This document shows positions 27,682 to 35,935 of a DNA stretch of 64,000 nucleotides, one piece after another. Position 1 is the first letter of the stretch. Each line of letters opens with the position of its first letter. The position numbers and the translations under genes were made by a program. The stretch lies in the NCBI RefSeq assembly GCF_022129235.1, contig NZ_JADQAI010000010.1, forward strand, positions 1 through 64,000, read 5' to 3'. The notes below the pieces were generated by a model. That model was not told the DNA's origin and did no database searches. It saw only the letters and a program-made list of their open reading frames with translations. This stretch comes from Psychrobacter sp. Ps6. Lineage in GTDB: Bacteria; Pseudomonadota; Gammaproteobacteria; Pseudomonadales; Moraxellaceae.

Positions 27682-27724
27682 GCTACTGGTATTCATTTTT
27701 CGCAGCCTCATGAACACCAGTAGC
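27682..27724. repeat. Hairpin between RraA-like and receptor genes
   Basis: GCTACTGGT and ACCAGTAGC arms extend inward with one mismatch to a stem of about 15 bp and a 13-nt loop. On the minus strand it is followed by a T-run; on the plus strand it is not. A second inverted repeat (AAGTGGC.TATCTG / CAGATAGCCACTT) brackets 27780-27854. The 27656-28006 gap holds no gene, only these and a Fur-like site. Confidence 0.5.
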
Positions 27725-27880
27725 ACCTGACAAAAAGTATGTCAGCTCTTGGTTGGATTGACTGTATTTAGCCGCTAGCAAGTGGCCATTATCTGAGCCA
27801 GTGACTTATTTATTGGGACGAAGAGGTCATCAGTAAAATAACAGATAGCCACTTATAAACAGCTATTTGTAAATACCTAT

Positions 27881-27899
27881 AGAAATAAAAATCATTATC
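27881..27899 (+). promoter_or_regulatory. Fur-box-like site before the TonB receptor
   Basis: AGAAATAAAAATCATTATC has a perfect right half-site (ATCATTATC) and a weak left one. It lies 108 bp upstream of the receptor ATG, the expected place for iron control. Confidence 0.6.
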
Positions 27900-28006
27900 A
27901 TTTAGAATGTCATTCACAAAGTTAGTACATACAGTATTATTTGCTAAATATAACGCATATCACTGCCTACTATCCAACTAAGTGAAATAACCTAAGTGAA
28001 GTAATT

Positions 28007-30391
28007 ATGAAAAGCCACCACCACGTTGCTCTATCTCTCCTTACCCTTTGTATCAGTCAGCAGTTATACGCACAAACCAATGCCAATTCAGTACAAAGCG
28101 CATCAAATGTGCAGACCGTCGCTGCGGCGACCTCGAATGCAGCATCAAGCGATGTGCCTAGTGTGACCTTGGAGACTATCAAAGTCGCTGCCAATGCCAA
28201 AACAGGCACGGCGCTGGCACAAAAAATCAGTGAAATGCCCGCCGTCACGCAAGTGATTCGTGAGGCAGACATTCAGGCGCAGGCGACGGGCAATCGCACG
28301 GTCGGGGACATCTTAGCCCAGCTCGTGCCCAGCCTCGGCGTGAGTAGCGGCTCAGTCAGTAACTATGGCACGACCATGCACGGGCGTCCTGTACAGTATT
28401 TGCTAAACGGCGTGCCATTATCTGGCTCGCGCAGTCTGTCACGTGAGCTGAACAGCATCGACCCTGAACAAATCGAGCGCGTCGAAGTGCTCTCAGGCGC
28501 GACCAGTATCTATGGCGCGGGCGCAGCGGGCGGTCTGATTAATATCGTGACCAAATCGACGGCAGGCTATGGCTTGACAAGACAAACGCGCCTTGGCATC
28601 AACAGCAGCCGCGAGTTTGAATCCGACTCGCTCGGCTACCACGTGGGACAAAGCCTCGGCTACGGCGGTGAGCGCGTGTATGGTAATCTCGATGTGGACT
28701 ACGAGACCACAGGCGGCAAGTTCGACAGTCATGGCGACCGTATCAGCCCCGATGCCAACCAAACCGACAACCAAGACACCGATACTATCAGCGTTAACGC
28801 CAACCTCGGCTTCGATATTAGCGACACCAAGACCATGAACCTTGCGGCGACCTATTATGACAGCGAGCAAGACACCAATTATGGCGTCGATTATGGAGAT
28901 AATCTGTCTGTACTGCTAAAAGGTACCACACCGTCACTACGTGCTATCGATGGTGCTAAAATCGAAAACCAACCATACAATACCAAAAGCTCAGTCAACC
29001 TGAACTATAACGACAGCGACTTTTTGGGTTCAAACTTAAGTCTGACAGGCTATTACCGTGACGAAAAGGCACGCTTTTATCCGTCAGGGAAGCTTTTTAA
29101 CAAACAAGCCCAAGAGGTATGGGTAAATAATGGCTTAACCGATGCAGATACCTTAGGCAAATTATTGGGTGCAGCGGCTGTGGTCACCCAGTCGGAGGCG
29201 GACATTGAGGTGATGGGACTGCGCGCCGCGATGCAGACCGAAACCGATGTCATGGGCAAAAACACCTTGTTCAGCTATGGCGCGGACTTTGAGCGCGAAA
29301 ACAGCGAGCAGACCTATTATGGTCAAGATTTGGATACTTTCCAAACCAGTAATGGCCTTATCTCAAAAAGTAACGGCATCACCTACAACGGCGGGCCAAA
29401 AACCACCATTGATAAATGGGGCGCGTTTATCAACGCTGATGTGGATATGACCGATAAATGGCACACCAGCGCTGGTGTGCGCTATCAAAACATCAAATCG
29501 GATACGGATCGTTTTGTACCCATCTATGAGCAGTTGTTAGAAGACTACTTTGCCGATCCGCGTATCAACGGCGTTGCCAATGCCTATGGTATCGACTATC
29601 AAGCGGGCGATGTCGAGGCGGGCAGCAGCGAGCATGACAAGGTACTGTTTAACCTTGGCACCAGCTATCAGCTGACCGATGATGACCAAGTGTTTGCCAA
29701 CTTCTCACAAGGCTTTACCACCGCAGACGTACAGCGCGCCTTACGTGACGTGCGTGCAGGCTATGTGGTCAACTCAGACAACATTCAGCCGATTTCTATC
29801 AATAACTACGAGCTGGGCTGGACAGGCACGCGCGGTGATACCAGCGCAAAAATCAGCGGCTTTTATAACGACTCGGACAAGACCGTACGCTTTACCAACG
29901 ATTATACCGTTGAAGTTGTCGATACGGACGAGCGCATCTACGGTGCTGAAGCCTCGGTCACGCATGATTTGAACAAAGACTGGCAGTTTGGTGGCAGTCT
30001 GGCCTACACGCGCGGTCAATACAAAAGAGACGGCGACTGGCTGGAGCTGGACGCGGTGCGCCTAACGCCATTCAAAGGTACGGCATACGCGCAGTACAAC
30101 TTTAGCGAAGACAGCAACATCCGCTTGCAAGCGCTGGCAGTGGGCGGTAGCGATAAGGCGTTTAAAGACCAACAAAACGATCCAGACGCGAGCGCACAGC
30201 CATTGACAGGCTATGCGACTTTTGACGTGCTTGGGCAAGTCAAACTGCCTGTCGGACGCATGGGCTATGGCGTGTACAACATTTTGAACAAAGACTATCA
30301 GAGCGTCTATCACCAAACGACCTTTAACGATTTAAACCGTCTGCCTGCCTCGGGTACGACTTATGGGTTGAGCTATACTGTCGATTACTAA
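28007..30391 (+). CDS. TonB-dependent ferric-siderophore receptor
   Basis: Outer-membrane receptor, 794 aa. A signal peptide (residues 1-23, ending LYAQ) is followed by a plug domain: TVGDILAQLVPSLGVSS, MHGRPVQYLLNGVPLSGSRS, then IERVEVLSGATSIYGAGAAGGLINIVTKS. A beta-barrel follows, ending YGLSYTVDY; the last residue is Tyr rather than the usual Phe, which is common enough. A TonB box is not obvious but may lie around VTLETIKVAA. Expected substrate: the siderophore of this cluster. Most of the gene is clearly richer in GC (57-58% in hand-counted lines) than its neighbours, except residues about 298-384, which fall back to about 44%. This suggests a transferred gene with a recombined loop region. 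Confidence 0.92.
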   Translation: MKSHHHVALSLLTLCISQQLYAQTNANSVQSASNVQTVAAATSNAASSDVPSVTLETIKVAANAKTGTALAQKISEMPAVTQVIREADIQAQATGNRTVGDILAQLVPSLGVSSGSVSNYGTTMHGRPVQYLLNGVPLSGSRSLSRELNSIDPEQIERVEVLSGATSIYGAGAAGGLINIVTKSTAGYGLTRQTRLGINSSREFESDSLGYHVGQSLGYGGERVYGNLDVDYETTGGKFDSHGDRISPDANQTDNQDTDTISVNANLGFDISDTKTMNLAATYYDSEQDTNYGVDYGDNLSVLLKGTTPSLRAIDGAKIENQPYNTKSSVNLNYNDSDFLGSNLSLTGYYRDEKARFYPSGKLFNKQAQEVWVNNGLTDADTLGKLLGAAAVVTQSEADIEVMGLRAAMQTETDVMGKNTLFSYGADFERENSEQTYYGQDLDTFQTSNGLISKSNGITYNGGPKTTIDKWGAFINADVDMTDKWHTSAGVRYQNIKSDTDRFVPIYEQLLEDYFADPRINGVANAYGIDYQAGDVEAGSSEHDKVLFNLGTSYQLTDDDQVFANFSQGFTTADVQRALRDVRAGYVVNSDNIQPISINNYELGWTGTRGDTSAKISGFYNDSDKTVRFTNDYTVEVVDTDERIYGAEASVTHDLNKDWQFGGSLAYTRGQYKRDGDWLELDAVRLTPFKGTAYAQYNFSEDSNIRLQALAVGGSDKAFKDQQNDPDASAQPLTGYATFDVLGQVKLPVGRMGYGVYNILNKDYQSVYHQTTFNDLNRLPASGTTYGLSYTVDY

Positions 30392-30406
30392 AAAGCGCCA
30401 CGCATT

Positions 30407-30450
30407 AAAAAATCCTTGAGGCTATGAAAAATTAGCGTGAAGGGTTTTTT
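30407..30450 (+). terminator. Intrinsic terminator after the receptor gene
   Basis: AAAAAATCCTT pairs with AAGGGTTTTTT (one G-T wobble) and ends in six T, 16 nt after the receptor stop codon. Confidence 0.75.
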
Positions 30451-30589
30451 AATGTTCATAACTCTCTAAATCATTCATTTGCTCCAAGAGTATTTGCTAG
30501 CGTTTCCAACTTTACGCTTTATCAGATGTAAAATTCTTCTTTAGTATTTTATGATTGACTTATAACGTATCAATGCTAATCTAAGCATT

Positions 30590-30720
30590 CTTTGGGGAGT
30601 AGCCTGCTTTCGTATTGCGAAAGCGTTCGTATCAACATACTTGGCCACATGCCATGGTACGAACACCTCTCGGTTGGCGAGACCATCGATATATCTACAC
30701 TGCAGGTCGGGGGTGTGGCT
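30590..30720 (+). ncRNA. yybP-ykoY manganese riboswitch
   Basis: The leader of mntP carries the two conserved loops of the yybP-ykoY family: GGGGAGTAGCC (30594-30604) and GGCGAGACC (30675-30683), joined through TTGGCCACATGCCA, a three-way/four-way junction layout. The family senses Mn(II) and switches on manganese exporters. An open frame that runs through this leader into mntP is therefore not coding before 30757. Boundaries are approximate. Confidence 0.88.
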
Positions 30721-30756
30721 ATGTCGTGGACTCTATACTCGACCAGAGAAAATCAC

Positions 30757-31329
30757 ATGAATCCTATCGCACTTCTACTACTTGCTTTTTCTATGTCTAC
30801 GGATGCCTTTTCTGTGGCAATCAGTAAAGGAGCAATTCTTAAAAACCCTCGTTTTACCGAAGCTTTGAGAATGGGCGTTATTTTTGGCACCATTGAAGCG
30901 ATCACGCCGATTATTGGTTGGTTAATTGGTCATTCTGCTACAACCTTTATAGATACGTCTTTTATTGAGGCATGGGATCATTGGGTCGCGTTTGTCATAC
31001 TTCTTGCGCTCGGTCTGCACATGCTATATGAGGGATTGAAGCCAAGTGATGAAACGGCAGAAGCGCCGTCGAAACATTCTTTTTTCAAACTTGCTTTGAC
31101 TGCATTTGGTACCAGCATTGATGCCATGGCTGTTGGTGTAAGCCTAGCATTTGTAAAGGTCAATATTTTACTGGCGGCAGGTCTGATTGGTCTAGCGACT
31201 ACGATAATGGTCACGCTAGGGGTGATGTTAGGAAAAGTGTTGGGCTCATTAATTGGTCATAAGGCGGAAGTATTTGGTGGTGTCATGCTGATGCTCATCG
31301 GTGCATGGATTTTATTTAGTCATCTTTAG
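30757..31329 (+). CDS. mntP: Manganese efflux pump MntP
   Basis: Inner-membrane Mn(II) exporter, 190 aa, six hydrophobic segments. The start is [25 protein letters not shown], and the family carries acidic metal-binding residues in the TM1 motif STDAF and its internal repeat [13 protein letters not shown] in TM4. The yybP-ykoY element upstream fits the known control of mntP by manganese. The frame is open for 55 codons further upstream, but that part is the riboswitch. A terminator follows at 31362-31394. Confidence 0.93.
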   Translation: MNPIALLLLAFSMSTDAFSVAISKGAILKNPRFTEALRMGVIFGTIEAITPIIGWLIGHSATTFIDTSFIEAWDHWVAFVILLALGLHMLYEGLKPSDETAEAPSKHSFFKLALTAFGTSIDAMAVGVSLAFVKVNILLAAGLIGLATTIMVTLGVMLGKVLGSLIGHKAEVFGGVMLMLIGAWILFSHL

Positions 31330-31361
31330 TCACTCGATAGATATTAGCTACTTGATAAATG

Positions 31362-31394
31362 AAAGCCCATCTATATCAATAGTTGGGCTTTTTT
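31362..31394. terminator. Intrinsic terminator after mntP
   Basis: AAAGCCCA and TGGGCTTTTTT arms with a 14-nt spacer and a terminal T-run; it may also serve the convergent small zinc-ribbon gene. Confidence 0.75.
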
Positions 31395-31404
31395 CTGTCT
31401 ACAA

Positions 31405-31632
31405 TCAGCACATAACACCATAACTCTTGCTAAATGACCGGAACATCTCAGCACTACAAAAATTGTTAATCATCAATAGGATAACCATGGTAAAGATAAA
31501 AATGCCAATGCCCCACATAGGCAAAGTGAGCATCCAATTCGTCAAATTTTGGTTACCACAATGGCTACAGTTCCAATCAGAACGTTTTAGGCTAGTATCA
31601 CATTTCGGACATCTTTTATGATTAATAAACAA
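31405..31632 (-). CDS. Small zinc-ribbon single-TM protein
   Basis: Predicted 75-aa protein with two CxxC pairs near the N-terminus (CPKC at 8-11 and CSHC at 23-26), making a zinc ribbon, then one long hydrophobic segment (about 33-58). The start codon is TTG; it is supported by a strong AGGGAGG about 5 nt upstream, which is hard to explain unless the frame is translated. Family unknown; similar zinc-ribbon membrane miniproteins are common in Acinetobacter and Psychrobacter genomes, but I cannot assign a function. Convergent with mntP. Confidence 0.6.
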   Translation of the reverse strand: MFINHKRCPKCDTSLKRSDWNCSHCGNQNLTNWMLTLPMWGIGIFIFTMVILLMINNFCSAEMFRSFSKSYGVMC

Positions 31633-31861
31633 TTTAGCCTCCCTTACAAATATATACTTTTATAAGAGTATATATCCGCCATACCGATTGGGCAATTGTT
31701 TATCAGGATAATCGTATATTGTCAGTGATTGGATAAAAATCTCTAAAACCATACATATTTAAAAATATTTTGTTACATATTGTTAAATATCAGCCGATGC
31801 TATGTATAATGCAGCACTAGTACAGTTTTCATTCATATGCCCTTAAGAAGAAGATTTTATC

Positions 31862-33544
31862 ATGTCAAATAAGCGTCCCTTATATATTCCCGTTGCTGGC
31901 CCTGCTCTTTTGGAGACCCCTTTGCTCAATAAAGGCAGTGCTTTCTCAGCAGAAGAGCGCAATAGCTTTAATTTAACTGGGTTACTACCGCATAATATTG
32001 AGACGATTGAAGAGCAATCATTGCGTGCTTATCATCAGCTGCGCTCATTCACGAGTGATATGGACAAGCATATCTATTTGCGTAATATTCAAGACACCAA
32101 TGAAACCTTGTTTTATCATTTGATTGAGCAGCACATCGAAGAAATCATGCCGCTCATATATACCCCGACAGTTGGTCAAGCGTGTGAAAAATTCTCGCAA
32201 ATCTATCGCCGTAAACGGGGGTTATTTATCTCATATGCTGAGCGCCATCAAATCGATGATATATTGCAAAACGCTACCAAACAAAACGTCAAAGTGATCG
32301 TTGTCACTGATGGCGAACGTATATTAGGACTAGGCGACCAAGGAATTGGCGGCATGGGTATTCCAATTGGTAAATTGTCTTTATACACGGCGTGCGGTGG
32401 TATTAGCCCAGCGTATTGCTTACCAATTTTGTTAGATGTTGGCACCAATAATCAACAGCTCCTTGACGATCCTATGTATATGGGCTGGAGAAACCCACGT
32501 ATTTCTGGTGATGAGTATAATGAATTTGTGGATTTATTCATTCAAGCCGTTAAGCGCCGTTGGCCAGAAGCATTATTGCAGTTTGAAGATTTTGCACAGG
32601 AGAATGCCACCCCATTATTGAATAAATATCGTGACCAGTTATGCTGTTTCAATGATGATATTCAAGGGACGGCTGCGGTATCGGTCGGTACTTTGATTGC
32701 TGCCTGCTTGAATAAAGGTCAAAAACTGAGCGAGCAAAAAATCGCATTTTTAGGAGCAGGCTCGGCAGGTTGTGGTATCGCCGAACATATTGTTCGCCAA
32801 ATGCAGCGTGAAGGATTGACTGAAGCGCAAGCACGTAGCCAAGTATTTATGGTTGATCGTTATGGTCTATTGACTGATAACATGACAGAGCTGCAAAAGT
32901 TCCAAGTACCATTAGTACAAAAAGAATCCGCTATCGCACACTGGGATAAAAGTAACAAGCTGGGCTTAGCGCAAGTGGTTAAACAAGCAGAAGTCACCGT
33001 ATTGTTTGGTGTCAGTGGCCAAAAAGGTCTGTTTACCCAAGAAGTCATCGAAGCGTTATGCGCCAATACGGAACATCCAATTGTATTACCGTTGTCAAAC
33101 CCAACATCTCGTGTAGAGGCAACCCCGCAAGAAGTGATGAACTGGAGTCGTGGCAAAGCCATTATTGCAACAGGTAGTCCTTTTCCTCCTACGACCTACA
33201 ATGGCCAGACTTTTGAAGTGTCTCAGTGTAATAACAGCTATATATTCCCAGGTATCGGTCTTGGCGTTCTGGCGGCTCAGGCGACAAGTATTAGTGATAA
33301 TATGCTAATGGCGGCAAGCCAGGCTCTTGCAGATATCTCTATGGAGTACGAAAAAGTACCAGGTGCTATACTACCGCCAATCAAAGTGATCAGAGAGATT
33401 AGTGAAAAAATAGCCTATGCCGTAGCAGTGCAAGCGGTTGAAGATAAGCTGGCACTACCTGATACTGCGGAGAACTTACAACGCCGAATAGAGGCAAACT
33501 TTTGGTTACCTGAATACCGTCACTATCGCCGTACTTCTTTTTAA
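31862..33544 (+). CDS. maeA: NAD-dependent malic enzyme (SfcA/MaeA type)
   Basis: Oxidative decarboxylation of malate to pyruvate and CO2 with NAD reduction, 560 aa, the usual size of the bacterial large malic enzyme. Family motifs are the N-terminal [27 protein letters not shown], the catalytic Lys region [21 protein letters not shown], the metal-binding [11 protein letters not shown], the NAD Rossmann motif [13 protein letters not shown], and the C-terminal [17 protein letters not shown] block ([13 protein letters not shown]). ATG 31862 with AAGAAG upstream. Stand-alone gene closed by the terminator at 33561-33601. Confidence 0.95.
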   Translation: MSNKRPLYIPVAGPALLETPLLNKGSAFSAEERNSFNLTGLLPHNIETIEEQSLRAYHQLRSFTSDMDKHIYLRNIQDTNETLFYHLIEQHIEEIMPLIYTPTVGQACEKFSQIYRRKRGLFISYAERHQIDDILQNATKQNVKVIVVTDGERILGLGDQGIGGMGIPIGKLSLYTACGGISPAYCLPILLDVGTNNQQLLDDPMYMGWRNPRISGDEYNEFVDLFIQAVKRRWPEALLQFEDFAQENATPLLNKYRDQLCCFNDDIQGTAAVSVGTLIAACLNKGQKLSEQKIAFLGAGSAGCGIAEHIVRQMQREGLTEAQARSQVFMVDRYGLLTDNMTELQKFQVPLVQKESAIAHWDKSNKLGLAQVVKQAEVTVLFGVSGQKGLFTQEVIEALCANTEHPIVLPLSNPTSRVEATPQEVMNWSRGKAIIATGSPFPPTTYNGQTFEVSQCNNSYIFPGIGLGVLAAQATSISDNMLMAASQALADISMEYEKVPGAILPPIKVIREISEKIAYAVAVQAVEDKLALPDTAENLQRRIEANFWLPEYRHYRRTSF

Positions 33545-33560
33545 TATAGAAAAGATATAA

Positions 33561-33601
33561 AAAAAGCCCAACACTGCGATAGAGGTAGTGTTGGGCTTTT
33601 T
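33561..33601. terminator. Intrinsic terminator after malic enzyme
   Basis: AAAAAGCCCAACACT and AGTGTTGGGCTTTTT form a perfect 15-bp stem with an 11-nt loop, ending in T-runs on both strands. Confidence 0.92.
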
Positions 33602-33727
33602 TGTGTGAGCAAGCAGATGAGGCTTATGCTCGCAGAGATGCAAGAAAATTAGAAGGATATCGATAGTATACTGGCAGATTATGAGTAGAGGAATTAAGTA
33701 ACTCAATCAAAACTGTCAGACAATAAA

Positions 33728-33759
33728 AAACCCTTACAAGCCAATGCCTGTAAGGGTTT
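33728..33759. terminator. Hairpin next to tRNA-like end
   Basis: AAACCCTTACA and TGTAAGGGTTT are perfect 11-bp arms with a 10-nt loop, just left of a tRNA-3'-end-like sequence. This is the usual place for the terminator of a minus-strand tRNA gene, although no tRNA is left here. Confidence 0.65.
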
Positions 33760-33764
33760 GAATT

Positions 33765-33778
33765 TGGTGGGCCCAGTA
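33765..33778 (-). other. Candidate attachment-site remnant (tRNA 3' end)
   Basis: TGGTGGGCCCAGTA read on the minus strand is TACTGGGCCCACCA, the last bases of a tRNA including CCA. As I recall it, a gammaproteobacterial CAU-anticodon tRNA (Ile2/Met) ends this way. The match stops here and no tRNA body follows. The malic enzyme side looks like core genome, and the next gene to the right is defence. I read it as attL/attR of the defence island. The rest of 33602-34084 holds only the hairpin, this site and a short TTATACCAAC direct repeat (33839-33860). Confidence 0.5.
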
Positions 33779-34084
33779 TCAATCACATAAATATGTTAAA
33801 TTGTTGATTTAATTAATTTTATATAAGAATATTTTTTCTTATACCAACGGTTATACCAACAATTGAATCGAATTATAGATCGATTTTCCAGCCAATATTA
33901 CAGTATGTTTGGTCTTAAAATTAATTGTTATTTATTGTTAGATATAAGTAATATGCTAATTGAAGAATATAAATTATTCTAACGCTACCTTAACATCATT
34001 CAGATAATATGTGGGGAAGGAAAATGCTAAGAAGTCATGTATATATTCTTACCCCATAGTGGTAGGTAGTGAGTAAAATATTGT

Positions 34085-35932
34085 CTATTCTAGTGAGAAT
34101 TTAATATTCCAACGACCAGCTTCCTTATATTCACCTTTAGCATTCAATTTAAAATATCGGTTCTTATCAGCATCTGAGGTTAGCTGATAGGTTACACCAC
34201 ATTGCGAGTTTAAGCATTGCGCGATAAAGGTACGATTGGTTGCTCTTGGTTCAAATGTGGATAGTTGATGACATAAAGGGCAGTGCTTCAAAACTGCTAC
34301 TTCTTGATTTTTTTCTAGCAGACTCGCTTTATCTGTATGACGCAAGTAGCTTTCAATTTCTTTTTTACTATTAATAGATAACTCATTTATTAATTGATAG
34401 CTACTGGCGTTCTTATAGATACTATTAGTCTCTGCTAGACTTTGTAGAGCACGACTGGAGATTTTATTAAATGGTAGGTCACTGGCATATCCTGTTAATA
34501 TGTCAACGTATAGCCATTCTAGCAGTCGAGTAATAAGGCGCTCGGTAGCCATAAAATTAAGTGGATTAGCTAGTATCGCATTGTTTGTGACAGGCTTATT
34601 CTCTGATAGGTCAATCTTTGACTCTAAAAGATGAATAACGATCAGATGGGGATTACTTTTTATATCATGATTTAAGGTATCATCAATTTGATTGGCGATG
34701 GAAATAATATTTAATAGGTTTTTCGAATATGTATGAGTCAAACGCCAGTTATGTGTTTGTTGATCGACTTCAACAGTTACTTGCCAGTTAAGTTCATCGT
34801 TTGCTAGAAGTATACTACCAGTAGTTTTTTTAATAGTATTAAAATTCAACTCTTCGAGTGCCCTTAATAAAATTAACAAAGCATATTGATTGTACTCTTC
34901 TTGGAACTGGCGCTTTTTTTCCAACGCTTTAATTAAATCTTTCACTTCTTGAGACTGTTTATTGAGTTTTGTCCATAAAATACCCACATGTCTATAGTGT
35001 TGGTCATGCATCAAGATATTTGTCTTGTGCAACTGGTTTGAAATATTCTTATGGGCTTGAGGGATTTTTAGGTAGAGTCCAAAACTTTGTAATCTAGTTA
35101 TGTTATCTTGCAATGCTAAGTTTTTTTCACTAATTGTCATTAGCTCTTTGCGTTTTTCGGCGGATTTTTCATCACTGAGATTGCTTGCCCATAAACTACA
35201 AAGAAGGCTGGTTAGTTTGTAATAGCTTTCATGCGCTTTATCAAGTTGTAGGGCATCATCAATATTATTGATTTGTTCCTCTAGTTCTCTAAGTCGTTGT
35301 TGTAAAAATAGCATGACCCTATCGAGTAGTCTTGAAAAAACTTTATTTTCATATATAGAGTAGTTATCGTCACTAATTTTAGCTAAAAGTTTTCTAGGAT
35401 ACACGCCTGCTAAAGTACGCCTTTGCCAAGTCTCGGAATGCACAGCTAAATAACGATGAGCTTTATTAGATATCTTCTTTGCTCGGCTAACATCAATTAA
35501 CTCTTCATCGTAACGAATATCAAGTCTAGGCTGGTAGGCTATTTGATGTAAATGACCTGTTTCCAATACGTCGAACAAAGATTGTTCAAAATCGTTCAAT
35601 TTAGCAGTGTCCTCGAACACTTTCTCAGGCACAAGTGGGCTAGGTAGAGGAGTCAATTCATCCTCTGCTAGCCATAATGCCAATTGTAAGGCTATATGTT
35701 CAATTGAACGACTCATTGTACTTGTTATCGCTGGATCTAGGCATAGTACAGAATCTGCGTCATCTATCACAAAGTGCCCTGTACTATCACAGAAAAGAAT
35801 AGTATAAGCATCTACTTCAAAACGTCGATTGTAAGTAAATGGGCGAGTATTCACATATCTTTGTGGAATTACAGAAGTACTTATAGGTAATGTGGATAAT
35901 GAGACGATATCGCCTGTAATTCTATCAAGCAT
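34085..35932 (-). CDS. cnuC: McrC-like DUF2357 protein (CoCoNuT CnuC)
   Basis: Partner of the upstream McrB-type GTPase, 615 aa. The middle holds the DUF2357 signature PRKLLAKISDDNYSIYENKVFSRLLDRVM (about residues 178-206), known from McrC-like proteins, with beta-rich sequence before and a coiled-coil-prone segment at about 210-350 after. The C-terminus carries a four-cysteine zinc ribbon (CPLC about 554-557; CLNSQCG about 581-587). I do not see a convincing PD-(D/E)xK nuclease core; the only ExK in a hydrophobic strand is HLLESKID about residue 434. Last gene of the operon, 3 nt after the GTPase gene, with an AT-rich 3' flank. CoCoNuT assignment rests on the whole operon. Confidence 0.75.
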   Translation of the reverse strand: MLDRITGDIVSLSTLPISTSVIPQRYVNTRPFTYNRRFEVDAYTILFCDSTGHFVIDDADSVLCLDPAITSTMSRSIEHIALQLALWLAEDELTPLPSPLVPEKVFEDTAKLNDFEQSLFDVLETGHLHQIAYQPRLDIRYDEELIDVSRAKKISNKAHRYLAVHSETWQRRTLAGVYPRKLLAKISDDNYSIYENKVFSRLLDRVMLFLQQRLRELEEQINNIDDALQLDKAHESYYKLTSLLCSLWASNLSDEKSAEKRKELMTISEKNLALQDNITRLQSFGLYLKIPQAHKNISNQLHKTNILMHDQHYRHVGILWTKLNKQSQEVKDLIKALEKKRQFQEEYNQYALLILLRALEELNFNTIKKTTGSILLANDELNWQVTVEVDQQTHNWRLTHTYSKNLLNIISIANQIDDTLNHDIKSNPHLIVIHLLESKIDLSENKPVTNNAILANPLNFMATERLITRLLEWLYVDILTGYASDLPFNKISSRALQSLAETNSIYKNASSYQLINELSINSKKEIESYLRHTDKASLLEKNQEVAVLKHCPLCHQLSTFEPRATNRTFIAQCLNSQCGVTYQLTSDADKNRYFKLNAKGEYKEAGRWNIKFSLE

Positions 35933-35935
35933 ATA

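Noticed and set aside
28493..28870. Antisense frames across the TonB receptor (several)
   Set aside because: Shadows of the high-GC receptor gene; no start signals or motifs.
30592..30756. N-terminal extension of MntP
   Set aside because: The segment has yybP-ykoY riboswitch loops, and the protein from 30757 already has the full family N-terminus.
33765..33778. A complete tRNA gene
   Set aside because: Only the 3' 14 bases match; no D, anticodon or T-arm follows.
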